Notes under the pieces: generated by a model
What the model saw: only the letters and a program-made list of their open reading frames with translations
Told to the model about the DNA's origin: nothing
Database searches by the model: none
In this document: piece by piece, positions 38,427-49,478 of the stretch
How the letters are laid out: each line of letters starts with the position of its first letter
How positions within the stretch are numbered: the stretch's first letter is position 1
Program-made: the position numbers and the translations under genes
Assembly (NCBI RefSeq): GCF_005864045.1
Contig: NZ_VBSP01000003.1
Coordinates: forward strand, 1 to 64,000
Source: Ruoffia tabacinasalis
GTDB lineage: Bacteria > Bacillota > Bacilli > Lactobacillales > Aerococcaceae
Length of the DNA stretch: 64,000 bases
Direction of reading: 5' to 3'

Positions 38427-39494
38427 ATGGTAGATAAAGATAGAAGAAAAGCGCTAGACTTAGCATTAAAGGGAATTGAAAAAAACTTTGGTAAAGGTGC
38501 AATTATGCGCCTCGGAGATCGTACGGATACACGTATTTCAACTGTACCAACTGGATCTTTACAATTAGATATTGCCTTAGGTGTCGGTGGATACCCAAGA
38601 GGACGTATAATTGAATGTTACGGACCAGAATCATCTGGTAAGACAACAGTTGCACTACATGCTATTGCAGAAGTTCAAAAAAATGGAGGCTTAGCTGCCT
38701 TCATTGATGCTGAGCATGCATTAGATCCAGATTACGCAGCAAATTTAGGTGTCGATGTAGAGGAATTATTACTTTCTCAACCAGATACAGGGGAGCAAGC
38801 CTTAGAAATTGCGGATGCATTAGTATCATCTGGAGCCATTGATATCGTTGTTATTGACTCTGTTGCAGCATTAGTTCCAAGAGCTGAAATTGAAGGTGAG
38901 ATGGGTGATACTCATATTGGTCTTCAAGCTCGTTTAATGTCTCAAGCATTGAGAAAATTATCCGGTTCAATTAGTAAAACAAAAACAATTGCCTTTTTCA
39001 TTAACCAAATTCGTGAAAAAGTGGGTGTTATGTTCGGAAACCCTGAAACAACGCCTGGTGGACGTGCACTTAAATTCTATTCATCAGTTCGTTTAGAAGT
39101 CAGACGTGCGGAATCAATTAAAGATAGCGGAAACTTTGTAGGGAATAGAACGCGTATTAAAGTAGTTAAGAATAAAGTAGCCCCTCCATTTAAAGAAGCA
39201 ATGGTAGATATTATCTATGGTAAAGGGATTTCTAAAATTGGAGAACTCGTTGATATTGCTGCTGATTTAGAAATCATTAAAAAAGCAGGTTCTTGGTATT
39301 CTTATGGTGAAGAGCGAATCGGACAAGGACGAGAGAATGCGAAAACATTCTTAGAAGAGAATCCAGATATTCTAGAAGTTGTTGAAGCTCAAGTGCGTGA
39401 GCACTACTTCACACCAAAAGAAGTTAAAGAAGAAAAAGCTAACGAAGAAAAAGTAGAAGAAAGCACTGAATTACCTTTAGATAGCGAAGAATAA
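38427..39494 (+). CDS. recA: Recombinase RecA
   Basis: 355 residues from ATG 38427, which follows GGAGG (38414-38418); upstream in-frame ATG codons are non-coding. It forms ATP-dependent filaments on single-stranded DNA, drives strand exchange and triggers LexA self-cleavage. Walker A GPESSGKT (66-73), the Walker B strand [14 protein letters not shown], loop L2 region [22 protein letters not shown], and an acidic C-terminal tail are all present. Own LexA-box promoter and a strong terminator. Confidence 0.98.
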   Translation: MVDKDRRKALDLALKGIEKNFGKGAIMRLGDRTDTRISTVPTGSLQLDIALGVGGYPRGRIIECYGPESSGKTTVALHAIAEVQKNGGLAAFIDAEHALDPDYAANLGVDVEELLLSQPDTGEQALEIADALVSSGAIDIVVIDSVAALVPRAEIEGEMGDTHIGLQARLMSQALRKLSGSISKTKTIAFFINQIREKVGVMFGNPETTPGGRALKFYSSVRLEVRRAESIKDSGNFVGNRTRIKVVKNKVAPPFKEAMVDIIYGKGISKIGELVDIAADLEIIKKAGSWYSYGEERIGQGRENAKTFLEENPDILEVVEAQVREHYFTPKEVKEEKANEEKVEESTELPLDSEE

Positions 39495-39520
39495 TAATAG
39501 ATAATTAATTTCAATAATTT

Positions 39521-39573
39521 AGACCAGTTAGCCTGTTATACTTTATAGCAGGCTGGCTGGTCTTTAATTTAAT
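39521..39573 (+). terminator. Terminator after recA
   Basis: A nearly perfect 20-bp stem: AGACCAG, then TTA, GCCTG and TTATA on the left pair with TATAG, CAGGC, TGG and CTGGTCT on the right through a 3-base loop, then TTTAATTT. Confidence 0.88.
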
Positions 39574-39877
39574 CATAAGAATAATCCCCTTAGATAGTTC
39601 CGAGGAAAAATAATTAAATAATATTTTATAAACTAAAAAATATAGTAAGCGATTTACATCAGGTAGCTTCAAAGTTAAGCATTCATAGGCCTGAGCACCT
39701 ACTCCGAGATTTCTATTAGAAAATAATTTGAAAATATCTATATTTTATAATTGTGATTGATTGACTAATTGACAAAATAGTCATATGATAGTATGTGTGG
39801 TTGCACACTATTTATTTTACTTAATTTTAACACTAAAATGAATACTTTAAAATTACATAGATCAGGAGGTGACTCAT
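39574..39877 (+). other. Intergenic leader region between recA and rny
   Basis: About 300 bases without a gene. A less AT-rich block at about 39648-39712 contains short complementary pieces (TCAGG/CCTGA, AGGT/ACCT) and might be a structured RNA. TTGACA (39769-39774) is a perfect -35 with a poor -10 at 17 bases (TATGTG, 39792-39797). GTGTG-GTTG-CACAC (39795-39808) is a small hairpin near the expected transcript start. No riboswitch class was recognised. Confidence 0.4.
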
Positions 39878-41437
39878 ATGGACTTTATGTCAATCGCCTT
39901 CGCGATCGTTGCTTTAATAGTTGGAATTATAATCGGCTTTTTAATCAAAAAAGTGTCAGACAATAAACGTATTGAGGGTGCGAAAGCAAATGCTGAAGTC
40001 ATTGTTGACGATGCAATTAAACAAGCTCAAAATCTTAAACGAGAAGCGCTATTCGAAGCGAAGGAAGAAAATCTAAAGTACCGTAATGAGATTGAGGCGG
40101 AATTAAAAGAGCGTCGCAATGAAGTCAGTAGATCCGAGAATCGTTTAATTCAAAAAGAAGAAAATTTAGATCAAAAAGGTAATAATTTAGACAAAAGAGA
40201 ATTAAATATTGAATCTAAAGAAGATGATTTGAACAAACGACTACAAAGTGTTACTGATAAAGAAGCAAGAGTGAATGAAATAATTCAACAACAAAAAGAT
40301 GAATTAGAACGTGTCGCAGCATTGTCTCGAGACGATGCAAGAGAGTTAATTATTGACGAAACAAAAGATGGTTTAACTCAAGACATAGCAATAATGGTTC
40401 GTGATGCAGAGCAACAAGCTAAAGACGAAGCAGACCGTAATGCGAAGAATATTATACTACAAGCAATTCAAAGAACATCAACCGATATTGTCACAGACAA
40501 TTCAGTGAGTGTTGTTCAATTACCTAACGACGATATGAAAGGTCGTATTATAGGTAGAGAAGGTAGAAATATTCGAACATTCGAAAGCTTAACTGGTATC
40601 GATTTAATTATTGATGATACACCAGATACTGTCGTATTAAGTGGATTTGATCCAATCCGACGCCAAATTGCAAAAATTGCTTTAGAAAAATTAATCCAAG
40701 ATGGACGAATTCATCCTGCTCGTATTGAAGAGATGGTTGAAAGAGCTAGAAAAGAAGTTGATGAAAAAATTCGAGAAGTCGGTGAAGAAGCTACATTTGA
40801 ATTAGGCATTCATTCACTGCATCCAGACTTGATTAAAATCATTGGTCGACTAGCTTATCGAACTAGTTATGGTCAAAACGTCCTAAAACATTCAATCGAA
40901 GTAGCTAAATTAACGAGCTATATGGCGGGTGAATTAGGTGAAGACGTTGTCGTAGCTAAACGAGCTGGTTTACTACATGATTTAGGTAAAGCATTAGATA
41001 ATGAAATCGAAGGTACACACGTTGAGATTGGGACAGAGATTGCAAAACGTTATAAAGAATCAGACGTTATTATTAACGCAATTGCTTCCCATCATGGAGA
41101 TACTCAACCAACTTCAATGATATCAGTGTTAGTTGCTTTAGCAGATGCATTTTCTGCAGCAAGACCTGGTGCTAGAAGTGAATCACTTGAGAATTATATA
41201 CGTCGACTTGAACAATTGGAAGAAATTTCAACAAGTTTTGATGGTGTCTCTCATGCTTATGCAATTCAAGCTGGACGAGAAGTCAGAGTAGCAGTTAGAC
41301 CAGACAAAATCAATGACGCACAAGCGGCTAAGGTGGCTCATGACATTCGAAAACGTGTCGAGTCTGAGATGAATTATCCAGGAAACATTAAAGTAACGGT
41401 AATTCGCGAAACAAGATCTGTCGAATATGCCAAATAA
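39878..41437 (+). CDS. rny: Ribonuclease Y
   Basis: 519 residues from ATG 39878, 8 bases after AGGAGG; a GTG at 39869 overlaps that site. One N-terminal membrane helix (about 3-24), a long charged coiled coil (about 30-190), a KH RNA-binding domain ([19 protein letters not shown], about 225-243) and an HD domain with [13 protein letters not shown] and ASHHGD metal ligands. It starts mRNA decay at the membrane. Followed by a terminator, then ymdB. Confidence 0.97.
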   Translation: MDFMSIAFAIVALIVGIIIGFLIKKVSDNKRIEGAKANAEVIVDDAIKQAQNLKREALFEAKEENLKYRNEIEAELKERRNEVSRSENRLIQKEENLDQKGNNLDKRELNIESKEDDLNKRLQSVTDKEARVNEIIQQQKDELERVAALSRDDARELIIDETKDGLTQDIAIMVRDAEQQAKDEADRNAKNIILQAIQRTSTDIVTDNSVSVVQLPNDDMKGRIIGREGRNIRTFESLTGIDLIIDDTPDTVVLSGFDPIRRQIAKIALEKLIQDGRIHPARIEEMVERARKEVDEKIREVGEEATFELGIHSLHPDLIKIIGRLAYRTSYGQNVLKHSIEVAKLTSYMAGELGEDVVVAKRAGLLHDLGKALDNEIEGTHVEIGTEIAKRYKESDVIINAIASHHGDTQPTSMISVLVALADAFSAARPGARSESLENYIRRLEQLEEISTSFDGVSHAYAIQAGREVRVAVRPDKINDAQAAKVAHDIRKRVESEMNYPGNIKVTVIRETRSVEYAK

Positions 41438-41445
41438 TTGAGTTA

Positions 41446-41482
41446 AAACTACGAGCGTTAATGCTCGTAGTTTATTTTTTTT
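41446..41482 (+). terminator. Terminator after rny
   Basis: AAACTACGAGC (41446-41456) pairs exactly with GCTCGTAGTTT (41463-41473), then a long T-run. Confidence 0.9.
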
Positions 41483-41620
41483 GGTATTAATGTATTTTTA
41501 AAAGCTAAAAACGATAAATATAAAGCAATAATCAGAAGAAGTCGGATAATACTGTCGGCTTTATTTTACATGGAAATATTGATATGATACTAGGTAAGAT
41601 TAACTGGAAAGAGGACTCGC

Positions 41621-42403
41621 ATGAAAATTTTATTTATAGGCGACATTGTTGGAGTAAGTGGGCAAGAGGCAATAAAAAAATATTTAACTCAACTGAAACA
41701 AGAACACAAACCACAAGTTACGATTGCAAATGGTGAAAACATTGCAGACGGACATGGAATTACAGAAACACTTTATAAATGGCTAATGTCATCTGGAGTA
41801 GATGCGATTACACTAGGAAATCACGCATTTGATAATCGAAATATTTACGAATTCATTTCGGACGCAAAGTGTTTAGTGCGCCCGGTCAATATGCCAGAAG
41901 GAACACCAGGTAAAGGTGTTCACTATGTTAGAGTGAATGATAAGGAATTGGCTATCATTAATGTCATAGGGAATGTATTTATGAAACCCTCACTCGATGC
42001 ATTTAATTACTTGAAGCCGTTAATCGAAACGGTTAAGAAAAGAACAAACCATATTTTTATTGATTTTCATGGTGAAACAACGAGTGAAAAACAAGCGATG
42101 GGCTTTTTATTTGATGGACAAATTTCTGCACTTGTCGGAACGCATACACATGTTCAAACAAATGATGGCAGAGTCCTTCCACAAGGGACAGCTTATATAT
42201 CAGATGTCGGCATGACAGGTGCTTTAAATAGCGTGCTTGGTTTCCGTAAAGAAGATTCCATTCGACGTTTTACAAGCCAATTGCCAACACGATTAGAACA
42301 AGAGATTTCGAATGAAGCAGTTATTAGTGCAGTTGTCATCGATATCAATCCATCAACAGGGTTAGCAAAATCAATTAAAACAATATATCAGCAAATTAGA
42401 TAG
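41621..42403 (+). CDS. ymdB: YmdB-family metallophosphoesterase
   Basis: 260 residues, the usual length of the TIGR00282 family. Metal ligands are visible in FIGDIVG (Asp8), ANGENIADGHG, TLGNHAFDN, DFHGETTSEK and THTHVQTNDG. B. subtilis YmdB cleaves 2',3'-cyclic nucleotides and affects cell-fate decisions, and it follows rny there too. Here mutS comes 10 bases later, so it may lie in the mutSL operon. Start ATG behind GAAAGAGG. Confidence 0.95.
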   Translation: MKILFIGDIVGVSGQEAIKKYLTQLKQEHKPQVTIANGENIADGHGITETLYKWLMSSGVDAITLGNHAFDNRNIYEFISDAKCLVRPVNMPEGTPGKGVHYVRVNDKELAIINVIGNVFMKPSLDAFNYLKPLIETVKKRTNHIFIDFHGETTSEKQAMGFLFDGQISALVGTHTHVQTNDGRVLPQGTAYISDVGMTGALNSVLGFRKEDSIRRFTSQLPTRLEQEISNEAVISAVVIDINPSTGLAKSIKTIYQQIR

Positions 42404-42413
42404 GAAGATGTAA

Positions 42414-44990
42414 ATGGCAAAAAAGACGAAACAAACGCCAATGATGGAACAATATTTAAAGATTAAAGAAAGTTATCCGGATGCGTTTTTATTTTATCGG
42501 TTAGGTGATTTTTATGAGTTATTTCATGAGGACGCAATCCAAGCATCGAAAATATTAGAAATCACTTTAACATCCAGAAATAAAAATGCTGATAATCCGA
42601 TACCTATGTGTGGGGTTCCTTATCATTCTTCAACAGAGTATATAAAACGCTTAATTGAAGCCGGTTATAAAGTCGCGATCTGTGAACAAATGGAAGACCC
42701 TAAACAAGCAAAAGGTATGGTCAAAAGAGAAGTTGTTCGAGTAGTCACACCTGGAACCATTCTTGAAGATGATGCGATACCAACAAAAGAGAACAATTAT
42801 CTTGCATGTATCCATATCGGTGATAAAGGCTATTATTTAAGCTATATTGATATCTCAACGGGGGAATTGTATTTAACAAAAACGACCATCTGGAATCAAT
42901 TAGTAAACGAAGTCAAAGGAATTAATCCTTCAGAAGTGATCGTAGATTCAAAAATCGATGCCGAATTATTAGACAAATTAAAACAACATCTAGGTAGTTT
43001 CTTTACTTTATTCGAAAGTAACCATGAAATAACAAATTCATGGAAGATAGCTGATCCAACAAATGACGAATTAATGAACTTAAATATGCTTTATGGCTAT
43101 TTAGAGAGTATTTATATTACTAATTTAGATCATATAAAAGAAGTTGAGCGTTACGAACTCAGTTCTTATATGCAAATGAACTATTATGCGAAGTCACAAT
43201 TAGAATTGACCCGCTCATTACGTTCTCAAAAGAAAAAAGGTTCGTTACTCGACTTAATTGACAAAACTAAAACAGCCATGGGCGGCCGGAAATTACATCA
43301 ATGGTTAGATAAGCCCTTGCTTGATATGAACGATTTAACTGATCGACATCAAAAAGTTGAAAACTTAATGGGCTTTTATTTTGAACGTGTAGACTTAATG
43401 GACAGTTTGAGCCAAATCTATGATTTAGAACGACTTGTAACAAAGATTAGTTTAGGGAATGCAACTGCACGTGATTTAAATCAATTACGTAATTCATTAC
43501 AAGGTATTCCTAGAATCAACAAAATATTAGAAGTCATTAACAATCATTTAGCTCATGATGTCAATAGTACGCCTTTTAAATTATTAGATGAATATAAACC
43601 ATTATTAGAATACGTCGATTCAGTATTAGTGGATGATCCTCCCATTTCAATCACTGAAGGAAATATTATAAAAGACAAGGTCAATGAACAATTAGATACA
43701 TATAGAGACGCCTTGGAAAACGGCCAAAAATGGCTCTCAGAGCTACAAAAGAGAGAGCGCGAGCAGACAGGTCTTAAAACGTTAAAAGTGGGTTACAATA
43801 AAGTATTTGGCTATTATATTGAAATTAGTCGCCTCCAAGCAGCGAACTTTAATGATGACCGCTATATTCGTAAACAAACGCTGACAAATGCCGAGCGTTA
43901 TATTACTGAAGAACTGAAAGAAATTGAAGCAACTATTCTCGGAGCCCAAGAGAAATCAACGTCTTTAGAGTATGATTTATTTATTGCACTGAGAGAACAC
44001 GTAGCCAAATATGTGAGCGGCTTACAAGAACTTGCTCATGAAGTAGCTACACTCGATGTCTTAGTCAACTTTGCTAATATTAGTGAGTCCGAAGACTATG
44101 TGCGAGCGGAATTAACCCATGAAGCTAAAAGAATTGAATTAGAAGACTCACGGCATCCAGTTGTCGAAAGTTTAATTGGGAAAGCCAATTTTGTACCTAA
44201 TTCGTTATCGGCAGATGATGATCGATCTTTATTCTTACTGACTGGGCCTAACATGTCTGGTAAAAGTACATTTATGCGCCAAATTGCATTTTGTATTATT
44301 TTAAACCAAATCGGTTGTTTTGTTCCGGCTAAACGAGCAAAACTACCAATCGTAGACAAAATCTTTACACGTATTGGAAGTTCAGATGATACAACAAGTG
44401 GTCAAAGTACGTTCATGGTTGAGATGATGGAGACGAATGTGGCTTTAGAAGAAGCGACAGAGAATAGTTTACTATTATTTGATGAGATAGGACGTGGAAC
44501 AGCGACCTTTGATGGGATGGCTTTAGCTGAAGCGATTATTAAATACATCGCAAAAAACGTTAAAGCACTGACTATATTCTCAACTCACTATCATGAACTG
44601 ACTGAATTAGATAAGTCGATTGATGAAGTAAAAAATATTCACGTTGGCGCGCAAGAATACGAAGGAAATTTAATTTTCTTACATAAAGTGCTGGATGGAC
44701 CGGCAGATAAAAGTTACGGTATCCACGTAGCTAAACTAGCTGGCTTACCAGAGAGCGTCTTAGAAGAGAGTCAAGAAATTTTAGTTGAACTTGAATCCAA
44801 TGCGAAAAACTTACGTGAATCTGGGGCAGTCCAATTAGATTTATTCGCTGAGCGAGAAGTTGAATTAGTACAAGAAAAGGTACCAGATAATATTCAATCT
44901 ATTATGGATGATTTACGTTCGTTGAATATTAATCAAATGACACCCATTGAAGCGATGCAAAAACTTTATGAATGGCATCAAGAACTATAG
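42414..44990 (+). CDS. mutS: DNA mismatch repair protein MutS
   Basis: 858 residues. The mismatch-binding domain carries the FYRLGDFYE segment with the wedge Phe-Tyr-Glu. Connector, lever and clamp domains follow, then the ATPase with Walker A GPNMSGKST (611-619), Walker B LLLFDEIGRGT and THYHEL. It recognises mispairs and recruits MutL, encoded 21 bases downstream. Bacillus genes spoVS, tdh, kbl and cotE, which separate ymdB from mutS there, are missing here. Confidence 0.98.
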   Translation: MAKKTKQTPMMEQYLKIKESYPDAFLFYRLGDFYELFHEDAIQASKILEITLTSRNKNADNPIPMCGVPYHSSTEYIKRLIEAGYKVAICEQMEDPKQAKGMVKREVVRVVTPGTILEDDAIPTKENNYLACIHIGDKGYYLSYIDISTGELYLTKTTIWNQLVNEVKGINPSEVIVDSKIDAELLDKLKQHLGSFFTLFESNHEITNSWKIADPTNDELMNLNMLYGYLESIYITNLDHIKEVERYELSSYMQMNYYAKSQLELTRSLRSQKKKGSLLDLIDKTKTAMGGRKLHQWLDKPLLDMNDLTDRHQKVENLMGFYFERVDLMDSLSQIYDLERLVTKISLGNATARDLNQLRNSLQGIPRINKILEVINNHLAHDVNSTPFKLLDEYKPLLEYVDSVLVDDPPISITEGNIIKDKVNEQLDTYRDALENGQKWLSELQKREREQTGLKTLKVGYNKVFGYYIEISRLQAANFNDDRYIRKQTLTNAERYITEELKEIEATILGAQEKSTSLEYDLFIALREHVAKYVSGLQELAHEVATLDVLVNFANISESEDYVRAELTHEAKRIELEDSRHPVVESLIGKANFVPNSLSADDDRSLFLLTGPNMSGKSTFMRQIAFCIILNQIGCFVPAKRAKLPIVDKIFTRIGSSDDTTSGQSTFMVEMMETNVALEEATENSLLLFDEIGRGTATFDGMALAEAIIKYIAKNVKALTIFSTHYHELTELDKSIDEVKNIHVGAQEYEGNLIFLHKVLDGPADKSYGIHVAKLAGLPESVLEESQEILVELESNAKNLRESGAVQLDLFAEREVELVQEKVPDNIQSIMDDLRSLNINQMTPIEAMQKLYEWHQEL

Positions 44991-45011
44991 TATTTATTTG
45001 GAGGTGATATT

Positions 45012-46946
45012 GTGGGAATTATCAAGCAAATGCCAGACTTTTTAGCGAATCAAATTGCTGCTGGGGAAGTCGTTGAACGACCTGCCTCAGTAGTAAAAGA
45101 ATTAGTGGAAAATGCTATCGATGCAGAAAGTACACAAATTATTGTTGAATTAATCGAAGCAGGTATTCAACAAATTAAAGTGAGCGATAACGGTAAAGGG
45201 ATTATTGCCGAAGATTTACCTATGGCGTTTATGGCACATGCGACAAGTAAGATTTACGAAACAACAGATTTATTCAATATCAATTCCTTAGGTTTCCGTG
45301 GAGAAGCTCTAGCAAGTATTGGTTCTGTAAGTAAAGTTCGTGTCGAGTCAATGACAGAAGATGACGATAGTAGGCATTTTATTGAGATAGAAGGGTCTAA
45401 GATCATTGAAGAAGGATTGACTCAAGCGAAGATCGGTACAACGGTGGAAGTGAATAGTTTATTCTATAATACACCTGCGCGACTTAAACATTTAAAGACG
45501 ATCAAGACAGAATTAAGTCATTCCTTAAAATTCATCCAAAATATTGCTTTAGCTTATCCTAACATTCGGTTTAAACTGACTCACAATGGTCAGGAGATTT
45601 TCGCCAGTCATGGAAACGATAATCTTCAACAAGTGATTGCGAGTGTGTATCAACCTGCATTAGCAAGAGATTTAATTCCAATCCAAAGCGAATCGGATGA
45701 TTTCTCGATCAATGGTTTCATTTCTAAACCTACTTTAACTCGTACGAGCAAACAATATATCCATTGGATTATTAACGGTCGTTCAGTGAAGAGTTATATG
45801 TTAGATGAAGTATTAATCAAAGCTTATGGTAGACAATTGATGATTGGACGTTACCCCATCGGCATTATTCGCATTCAACTCGATCCAAGACTGGTCGATG
45901 TAAATGTTCATCCAACTAAGCAAACGGTGCGCTTAAGTAAGGAAGATGAATTAAGTGAGTTAATTACACAAGCGGTGCACAGAACGTTAGATGTAGTCAA
46001 TCCAATCCCTTCTTTAGAAGAAAGTGATTTGCCCAATGTGAATAGAAACAATACAAATTATGATCCAGTTCAGTTTAACTTTACGCAAAAAACATTATCA
46101 ACAAATAACGAACCAAACAGGGGTCAAGATACAGAGCCCGAAGCGAAACTGACAGATTATAAAGAGCAATTGCAAAATGCACTCAATAATAATGGCTCAA
46201 ATCGAAGTAGCTCCATTGGAGAACCGACTGAAGTTAACTATCAGCGAAGCGAACCAACGAACGAAACAATTCAAACGACTGACTTCGATCCTTCGACAAC
46301 AAATAAGCAGCCTGTAGAAGAAAGCAAACGATATTCCTTAGATTTTTACAGTTTAAGATATGTCGGTCAAATTCATGGAACTTATTTAATTGCAGAAAAT
46401 GAGACAGGATTTTATTTAATTGACCAACATGCGGCCCAAGAACGTATCCGTTATGAAGACTTAATGAACGAAGAAGTCGATGTTTCAATTCAACAACAGC
46501 TACTTATGCCAATTATTATAAATTTTACGACAAGTGAAATGGAGATAATTAGCGAACTGGAAGAACAATTTGAAAAATTAGGACTTTATTTAGAACTCAT
46601 GGGTCCTACAAGCTACAAGTTGGAAAGTTATCCGGATTGGTTGTATTATGAAGAGGTCGAAGGATTAGTAACGGATTTAGTAGAACTATTGAATAAGCAA
46701 CCGGATTTGACAGTTCAAGAATTAAAAGAACGGTCAATTATTATGCAAAGTTGTCGAGGCGCGATTAAAGCGAATCATTATTTAGATGATAAACAAGCGA
46801 TTGCTTTAATTCATGGACTGGATGGATTAGAAGATCCATATCATTGTCCACATGGACGCCCAGTGTTTGTCGAATTTGATCAAAACACTTTAGAGAAACT
46901 ATTCAAACGAATCCAAGATACACACGAGAGAGGGGTATTTAGATGA
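45012..46946 (+). CDS. mutL: DNA mismatch repair protein MutL
   Basis: 644 residues starting at GTG 45012 behind GGAGGTGA. The N-terminal GHKL ATPase has [28 protein letters not shown] and [11 protein letters not shown] Gln/Asn/Thr-rich linker (about 340-445) joins a C-terminal dimerisation and endonuclease domain with [14 protein letters not shown] (DQHAxxERxxYE type metal motif), [10 protein letters not shown] and CPHGRP. The nuclease motif fits an organism without MutH. The msrB start overlaps its stop (ATGA). Confidence 0.97.
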   Translation: MGIIKQMPDFLANQIAAGEVVERPASVVKELVENAIDAESTQIIVELIEAGIQQIKVSDNGKGIIAEDLPMAFMAHATSKIYETTDLFNINSLGFRGEALASIGSVSKVRVESMTEDDDSRHFIEIEGSKIIEEGLTQAKIGTTVEVNSLFYNTPARLKHLKTIKTELSHSLKFIQNIALAYPNIRFKLTHNGQEIFASHGNDNLQQVIASVYQPALARDLIPIQSESDDFSINGFISKPTLTRTSKQYIHWIINGRSVKSYMLDEVLIKAYGRQLMIGRYPIGIIRIQLDPRLVDVNVHPTKQTVRLSKEDELSELITQAVHRTLDVVNPIPSLEESDLPNVNRNNTNYDPVQFNFTQKTLSTNNEPNRGQDTEPEAKLTDYKEQLQNALNNNGSNRSSSIGEPTEVNYQRSEPTNETIQTTDFDPSTTNKQPVEESKRYSLDFYSLRYVGQIHGTYLIAENETGFYLIDQHAAQERIRYEDLMNEEVDVSIQQQLLMPIIINFTTSEMEIISELEEQFEKLGLYLELMGPTSYKLESYPDWLYYEEVEGLVTDLVELLNKQPDLTVQELKERSIIMQSCRGAIKANHYLDDKQAIALIHGLDGLEDPYHCPHGRPVFVEFDQNTLEKLFKRIQDTHERGVFR

Positions 46947-47383
46947 GTAAAGCAGAAAAATACAATGAAAACATTAATAAATTAGATGAATTACAATACA
47001 AGGTGACACAAGACAGCGCAACGGAACGACCATTTACTGGAGAATATGATGATTTCTATGAAAAAGGTATATATGTCGATATTGTCAGTGGAAAACCGTT
47101 ATTCTCAAGTTCAGATAAGTATGATGCGGGTTGTGGTTGGCCATCATTTTCACAGCCAATTGAAGAATCATTTGTTACTGAACACGATGATTTCAGCTTG
47201 AACCGTAAACGTACTGAAATCCGCAGTTCCGATGCCGATTCACATTTAGGTCATGTATTTCCAGATGGGATTGAGGAATTGGGTGGCCTGCGCTACTGCA
47301 TAAACTCAGCGGCATTAAGACTTATTCCTGAAGAAGAGATGGTAGAAAAAGGATATAGCGAATATCTTAAATATGTAAAATAG
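46943..47383 (+). CDS. msrB: Peptide-methionine (R)-S-oxide reductase MsrB, copy 1
   Basis: 146 residues, coupled to mutL by an ATGA overlap. It reduces methionine-R-sulfoxide. The pattern is [29 protein letters not shown] (Cys64, possible resolving Cys), [13 protein letters not shown] and [10 protein letters not shown] (catalytic Cys119). The zinc-binding CxxC pairs of some MsrB enzymes are absent. A second, closely similar gene follows at 11 bases. Confidence 0.93.
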   Translation: MSKAEKYNENINKLDELQYKVTQDSATERPFTGEYDDFYEKGIYVDIVSGKPLFSSSDKYDAGCGWPSFSQPIEESFVTEHDDFSLNRKRTEIRSSDADSHLGHVFPDGIEELGGLRYCINSAALRLIPEEEMVEKGYSEYLKYVK

Positions 47384-47394
47384 GAGTGAGTATA

Positions 47395-47832
47395 ATGGCT
47401 AAATTAGATTATCAAGAACAAATTAAAAATTTAAATGAAACTCAATATCAAGTAACACAAAACGAAGGAACAGAAAGACCTTTCACGGGTGAGTACGATG
47501 ACTTTTATGAAAAAGGCATTTACGTTGATATCGTTAGTGGTGAACCTTTATTCTCAAGTAGTACTAAATATGATGCGGGTTGTGGTTGGCCGTCATTCTC
47601 ACAACCAATCACAAAGACAAATATTGTCGAAAATACCGATTTAAGTCACGGAATGGTTAGAACTGAAGTAAGAAGTACCGATGCTGACTCACATCTTGGA
47701 CATGTATTTAACGATGGACCACAAGATCAAGGTGGCTTACGTTATTGTATTAACTCAGCCTCATTAAAATTCATTCCTTTTGAAGAGATGGATGAAGCGG
47801 GTTACAGTGAATACAAAAGCCAGGTGGAGTAA
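47395..47832 (+). CDS. msrB: Peptide-methionine (R)-S-oxide reductase MsrB, copy 2
   Basis: 145 residues from ATG 47395, 8 bases after TAGGAG; GTG 47386 is too close to that site. It repeats the copy 1 pattern almost block for block: [51 protein letters not shown]. The variable middle (about 70-90) differs. Both catalytic and resolving cysteines are kept, so both copies should be active. A local duplication inside the mutL-ruvA operon. Confidence 0.93.
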   Translation: MAKLDYQEQIKNLNETQYQVTQNEGTERPFTGEYDDFYEKGIYVDIVSGEPLFSSSTKYDAGCGWPSFSQPITKTNIVENTDLSHGMVRTEVRSTDADSHLGHVFNDGPQDQGGLRYCINSASLKFIPFEEMDEAGYSEYKSQVE

Positions 47833-47839
47833 TTAGACT

Positions 47840-48439
47840 ATGTATGAATTTATAGAAGGAATATTATACTCTGTTACACCACAATATATTGTTATCAATG
47901 TTAATGGGATTGGCTATAAAATTATTACAGCCAATCCTTTTCGTTGGCAAGACTACTTAAGTCAAACAGTTCAATGTCAAGTTGAGTTAGTTACTCGAGA
48001 AGATTCAATGACTTTATACGGTTTTTATGATGCGAATGAAAAACAATTGTTCCACAAGTTGAATAAAGTGTCCGGGATTGGACCTAAAAGTGCTTTATCT
48101 ATCTTAGCTTTAGATGATCATGATGGCTTAATTCAAGCGATTGAATCAGGAGACAGCCAGTATCTCACGAAGTTTCCAGGTGTGGGTAAAAAGACAGCCC
48201 AGCAAATGGTCCTAGACTTGAGAGGACAATTAGACTTTGCCTCTGAAGTAGCTAAGAGTGACACAACACAAAACACAAGTGCATCAGATGAGATTAATGA
48301 GAAAGTCATCGAAGCGCTCGAAGGCCTTGGTTACTCGCAACGTGAAATTAAACGCGTTGAGAAAGCGATAAAAGCTGAGCAGTTTAACTCAACCCAAGAC
48401 GGCTTGAGTTATGCTTTCAAATTATTAATTAAAAACTAA
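47840..48439 (+). CDS. ruvA: Holliday junction branch migration protein RuvA
   Basis: 199 residues. N-terminal OB fold (MYEFIEGILYSVTPQYIVI, LVTREDSMTLYGF), the tandem HhH region (LNKVSGIGPKSALSIL and KFPGVGKKTAQQMVLDL), a flexible linker and a C-terminal domain III that contacts RuvB (IEALEGLGYSQREIKRV). It binds four-way junctions and loads RuvB. It starts 7 bases after the second msrB, in the same run. Confidence 0.97.
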   Translation: MYEFIEGILYSVTPQYIVINVNGIGYKIITANPFRWQDYLSQTVQCQVELVTREDSMTLYGFYDANEKQLFHKLNKVSGIGPKSALSILALDDHDGLIQAIESGDSQYLTKFPGVGKKTAQQMVLDLRGQLDFASEVAKSDTTQNTSASDEINEKVIEALEGLGYSQREIKRVEKAIKAEQFNSTQDGLSYAFKLLIKN

Positions 48440-48454
48440 CAAGGAGGGCAGAGT

Positions 48455-49477
48455 ATGAGTCATGAAGACCGTATTTTACAAAACGAACCGTTAAATGAAG
48501 CAGAAGAAATGCAAGAGCAATTACTGCTTCGACCAAAATTACTCAAAGATTATATTGGTCAAGACAAATTAAAAAAAGAATTATCAGTCTATTTACAAGC
48601 AGCTAAAATGCGTGAAGAAGCGTTAGACCATATTTTAGTTTATGGCCCTCCAGGCTTAGGTAAAACAACATTAGCGATGATTATTGCGAATGAGTTAGAA
48701 GTCGGAATACAAACAACGAGTGGGCCAGCCATAGAAAGACCTGGGGATTTATTAGCAATATTGAATGAGTTAAATCCAGGAGACGTTCTCTTTATCGATG
48801 AGATTCATCGGCTGCCTCGTATTATAGAGGAAGTATTGTATTCTGCGATGGAAGATTATTTTGTTGATATTGTTATTGGACAAGGTTTAGCAAGTCAGCC
48901 AATCCACTTTGAATTGCCACCGTTCACACTGATTGGAGCAACAACGAGAGCAGGAATGCTTTCGCAACCTTTAAGAGACCGATTTGGGATTGTGTCTCAT
49001 TTGGAATATTATAATACGGATGATTTAAAAGCGATTGTTAATCGAACAGCGAATGTCTTTCAAATTGAGATTGATGATCATGGCGCTCAAGAAATTGCCT
49101 TAAGAAGCCGAGGGACACCCCGTATTGCGAATCGTTTACTTAGACGTGTGCGAGATTTTGCACAAGTTAAAAGTAATGGTAGAATAACTCAATCAGTGAC
49201 AGATGAATCTCTTCAAGTCCTTGATATTGATGAGTACGGACTTGATGGAGTTGATCGTAAATTACTGTCAACTATGATTGAATTGTATGATGGTGGACCG
49301 GTCGGCTTAAGTACGATTGCGATAAACATCAGTGAAGATACTGAGACAGTCATTGATATGTACGAGCCGTACTTATTACAGAACGGCTTTATCCAAAGAA
49401 CACCCAGAGGCCGAGTGGCAACTAAAAAAACATATGAACACTTAGGCTACCCATGGATGGAAACGAAAGAGGAATAG
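48455..49477 (+). CDS. ruvB: Holliday junction helicase motor RuvB
   Basis: 340-residue AAA+ ATPase driving branch migration. Walker A GPPGLGKT (64-71), Walker [10 protein letters not shown], sensor 1 GATTRAGML, arginine finger region LRDRFGIV, sensor 2 [18 protein letters not shown], and a C-terminal winged helix with [18 protein letters not shown] precedes the start. No RuvC homologue is seen, normal for Firmicutes, which use RecU. Confidence 0.98.
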   Translation: MSHEDRILQNEPLNEAEEMQEQLLLRPKLLKDYIGQDKLKKELSVYLQAAKMREEALDHILVYGPPGLGKTTLAMIIANELEVGIQTTSGPAIERPGDLLAILNELNPGDVLFIDEIHRLPRIIEEVLYSAMEDYFVDIVIGQGLASQPIHFELPPFTLIGATTRAGMLSQPLRDRFGIVSHLEYYNTDDLKAIVNRTANVFQIEIDDHGAQEIALRSRGTPRIANRLLRRVRDFAQVKSNGRITQSVTDESLQVLDIDEYGLDGVDRKLLSTMIELYDGGPVGLSTIAINISEDTETVIDMYEPYLLQNGFIQRTPRGRVATKKTYEHLGYPWMETKEE

Positions 49478-49478
49478 A

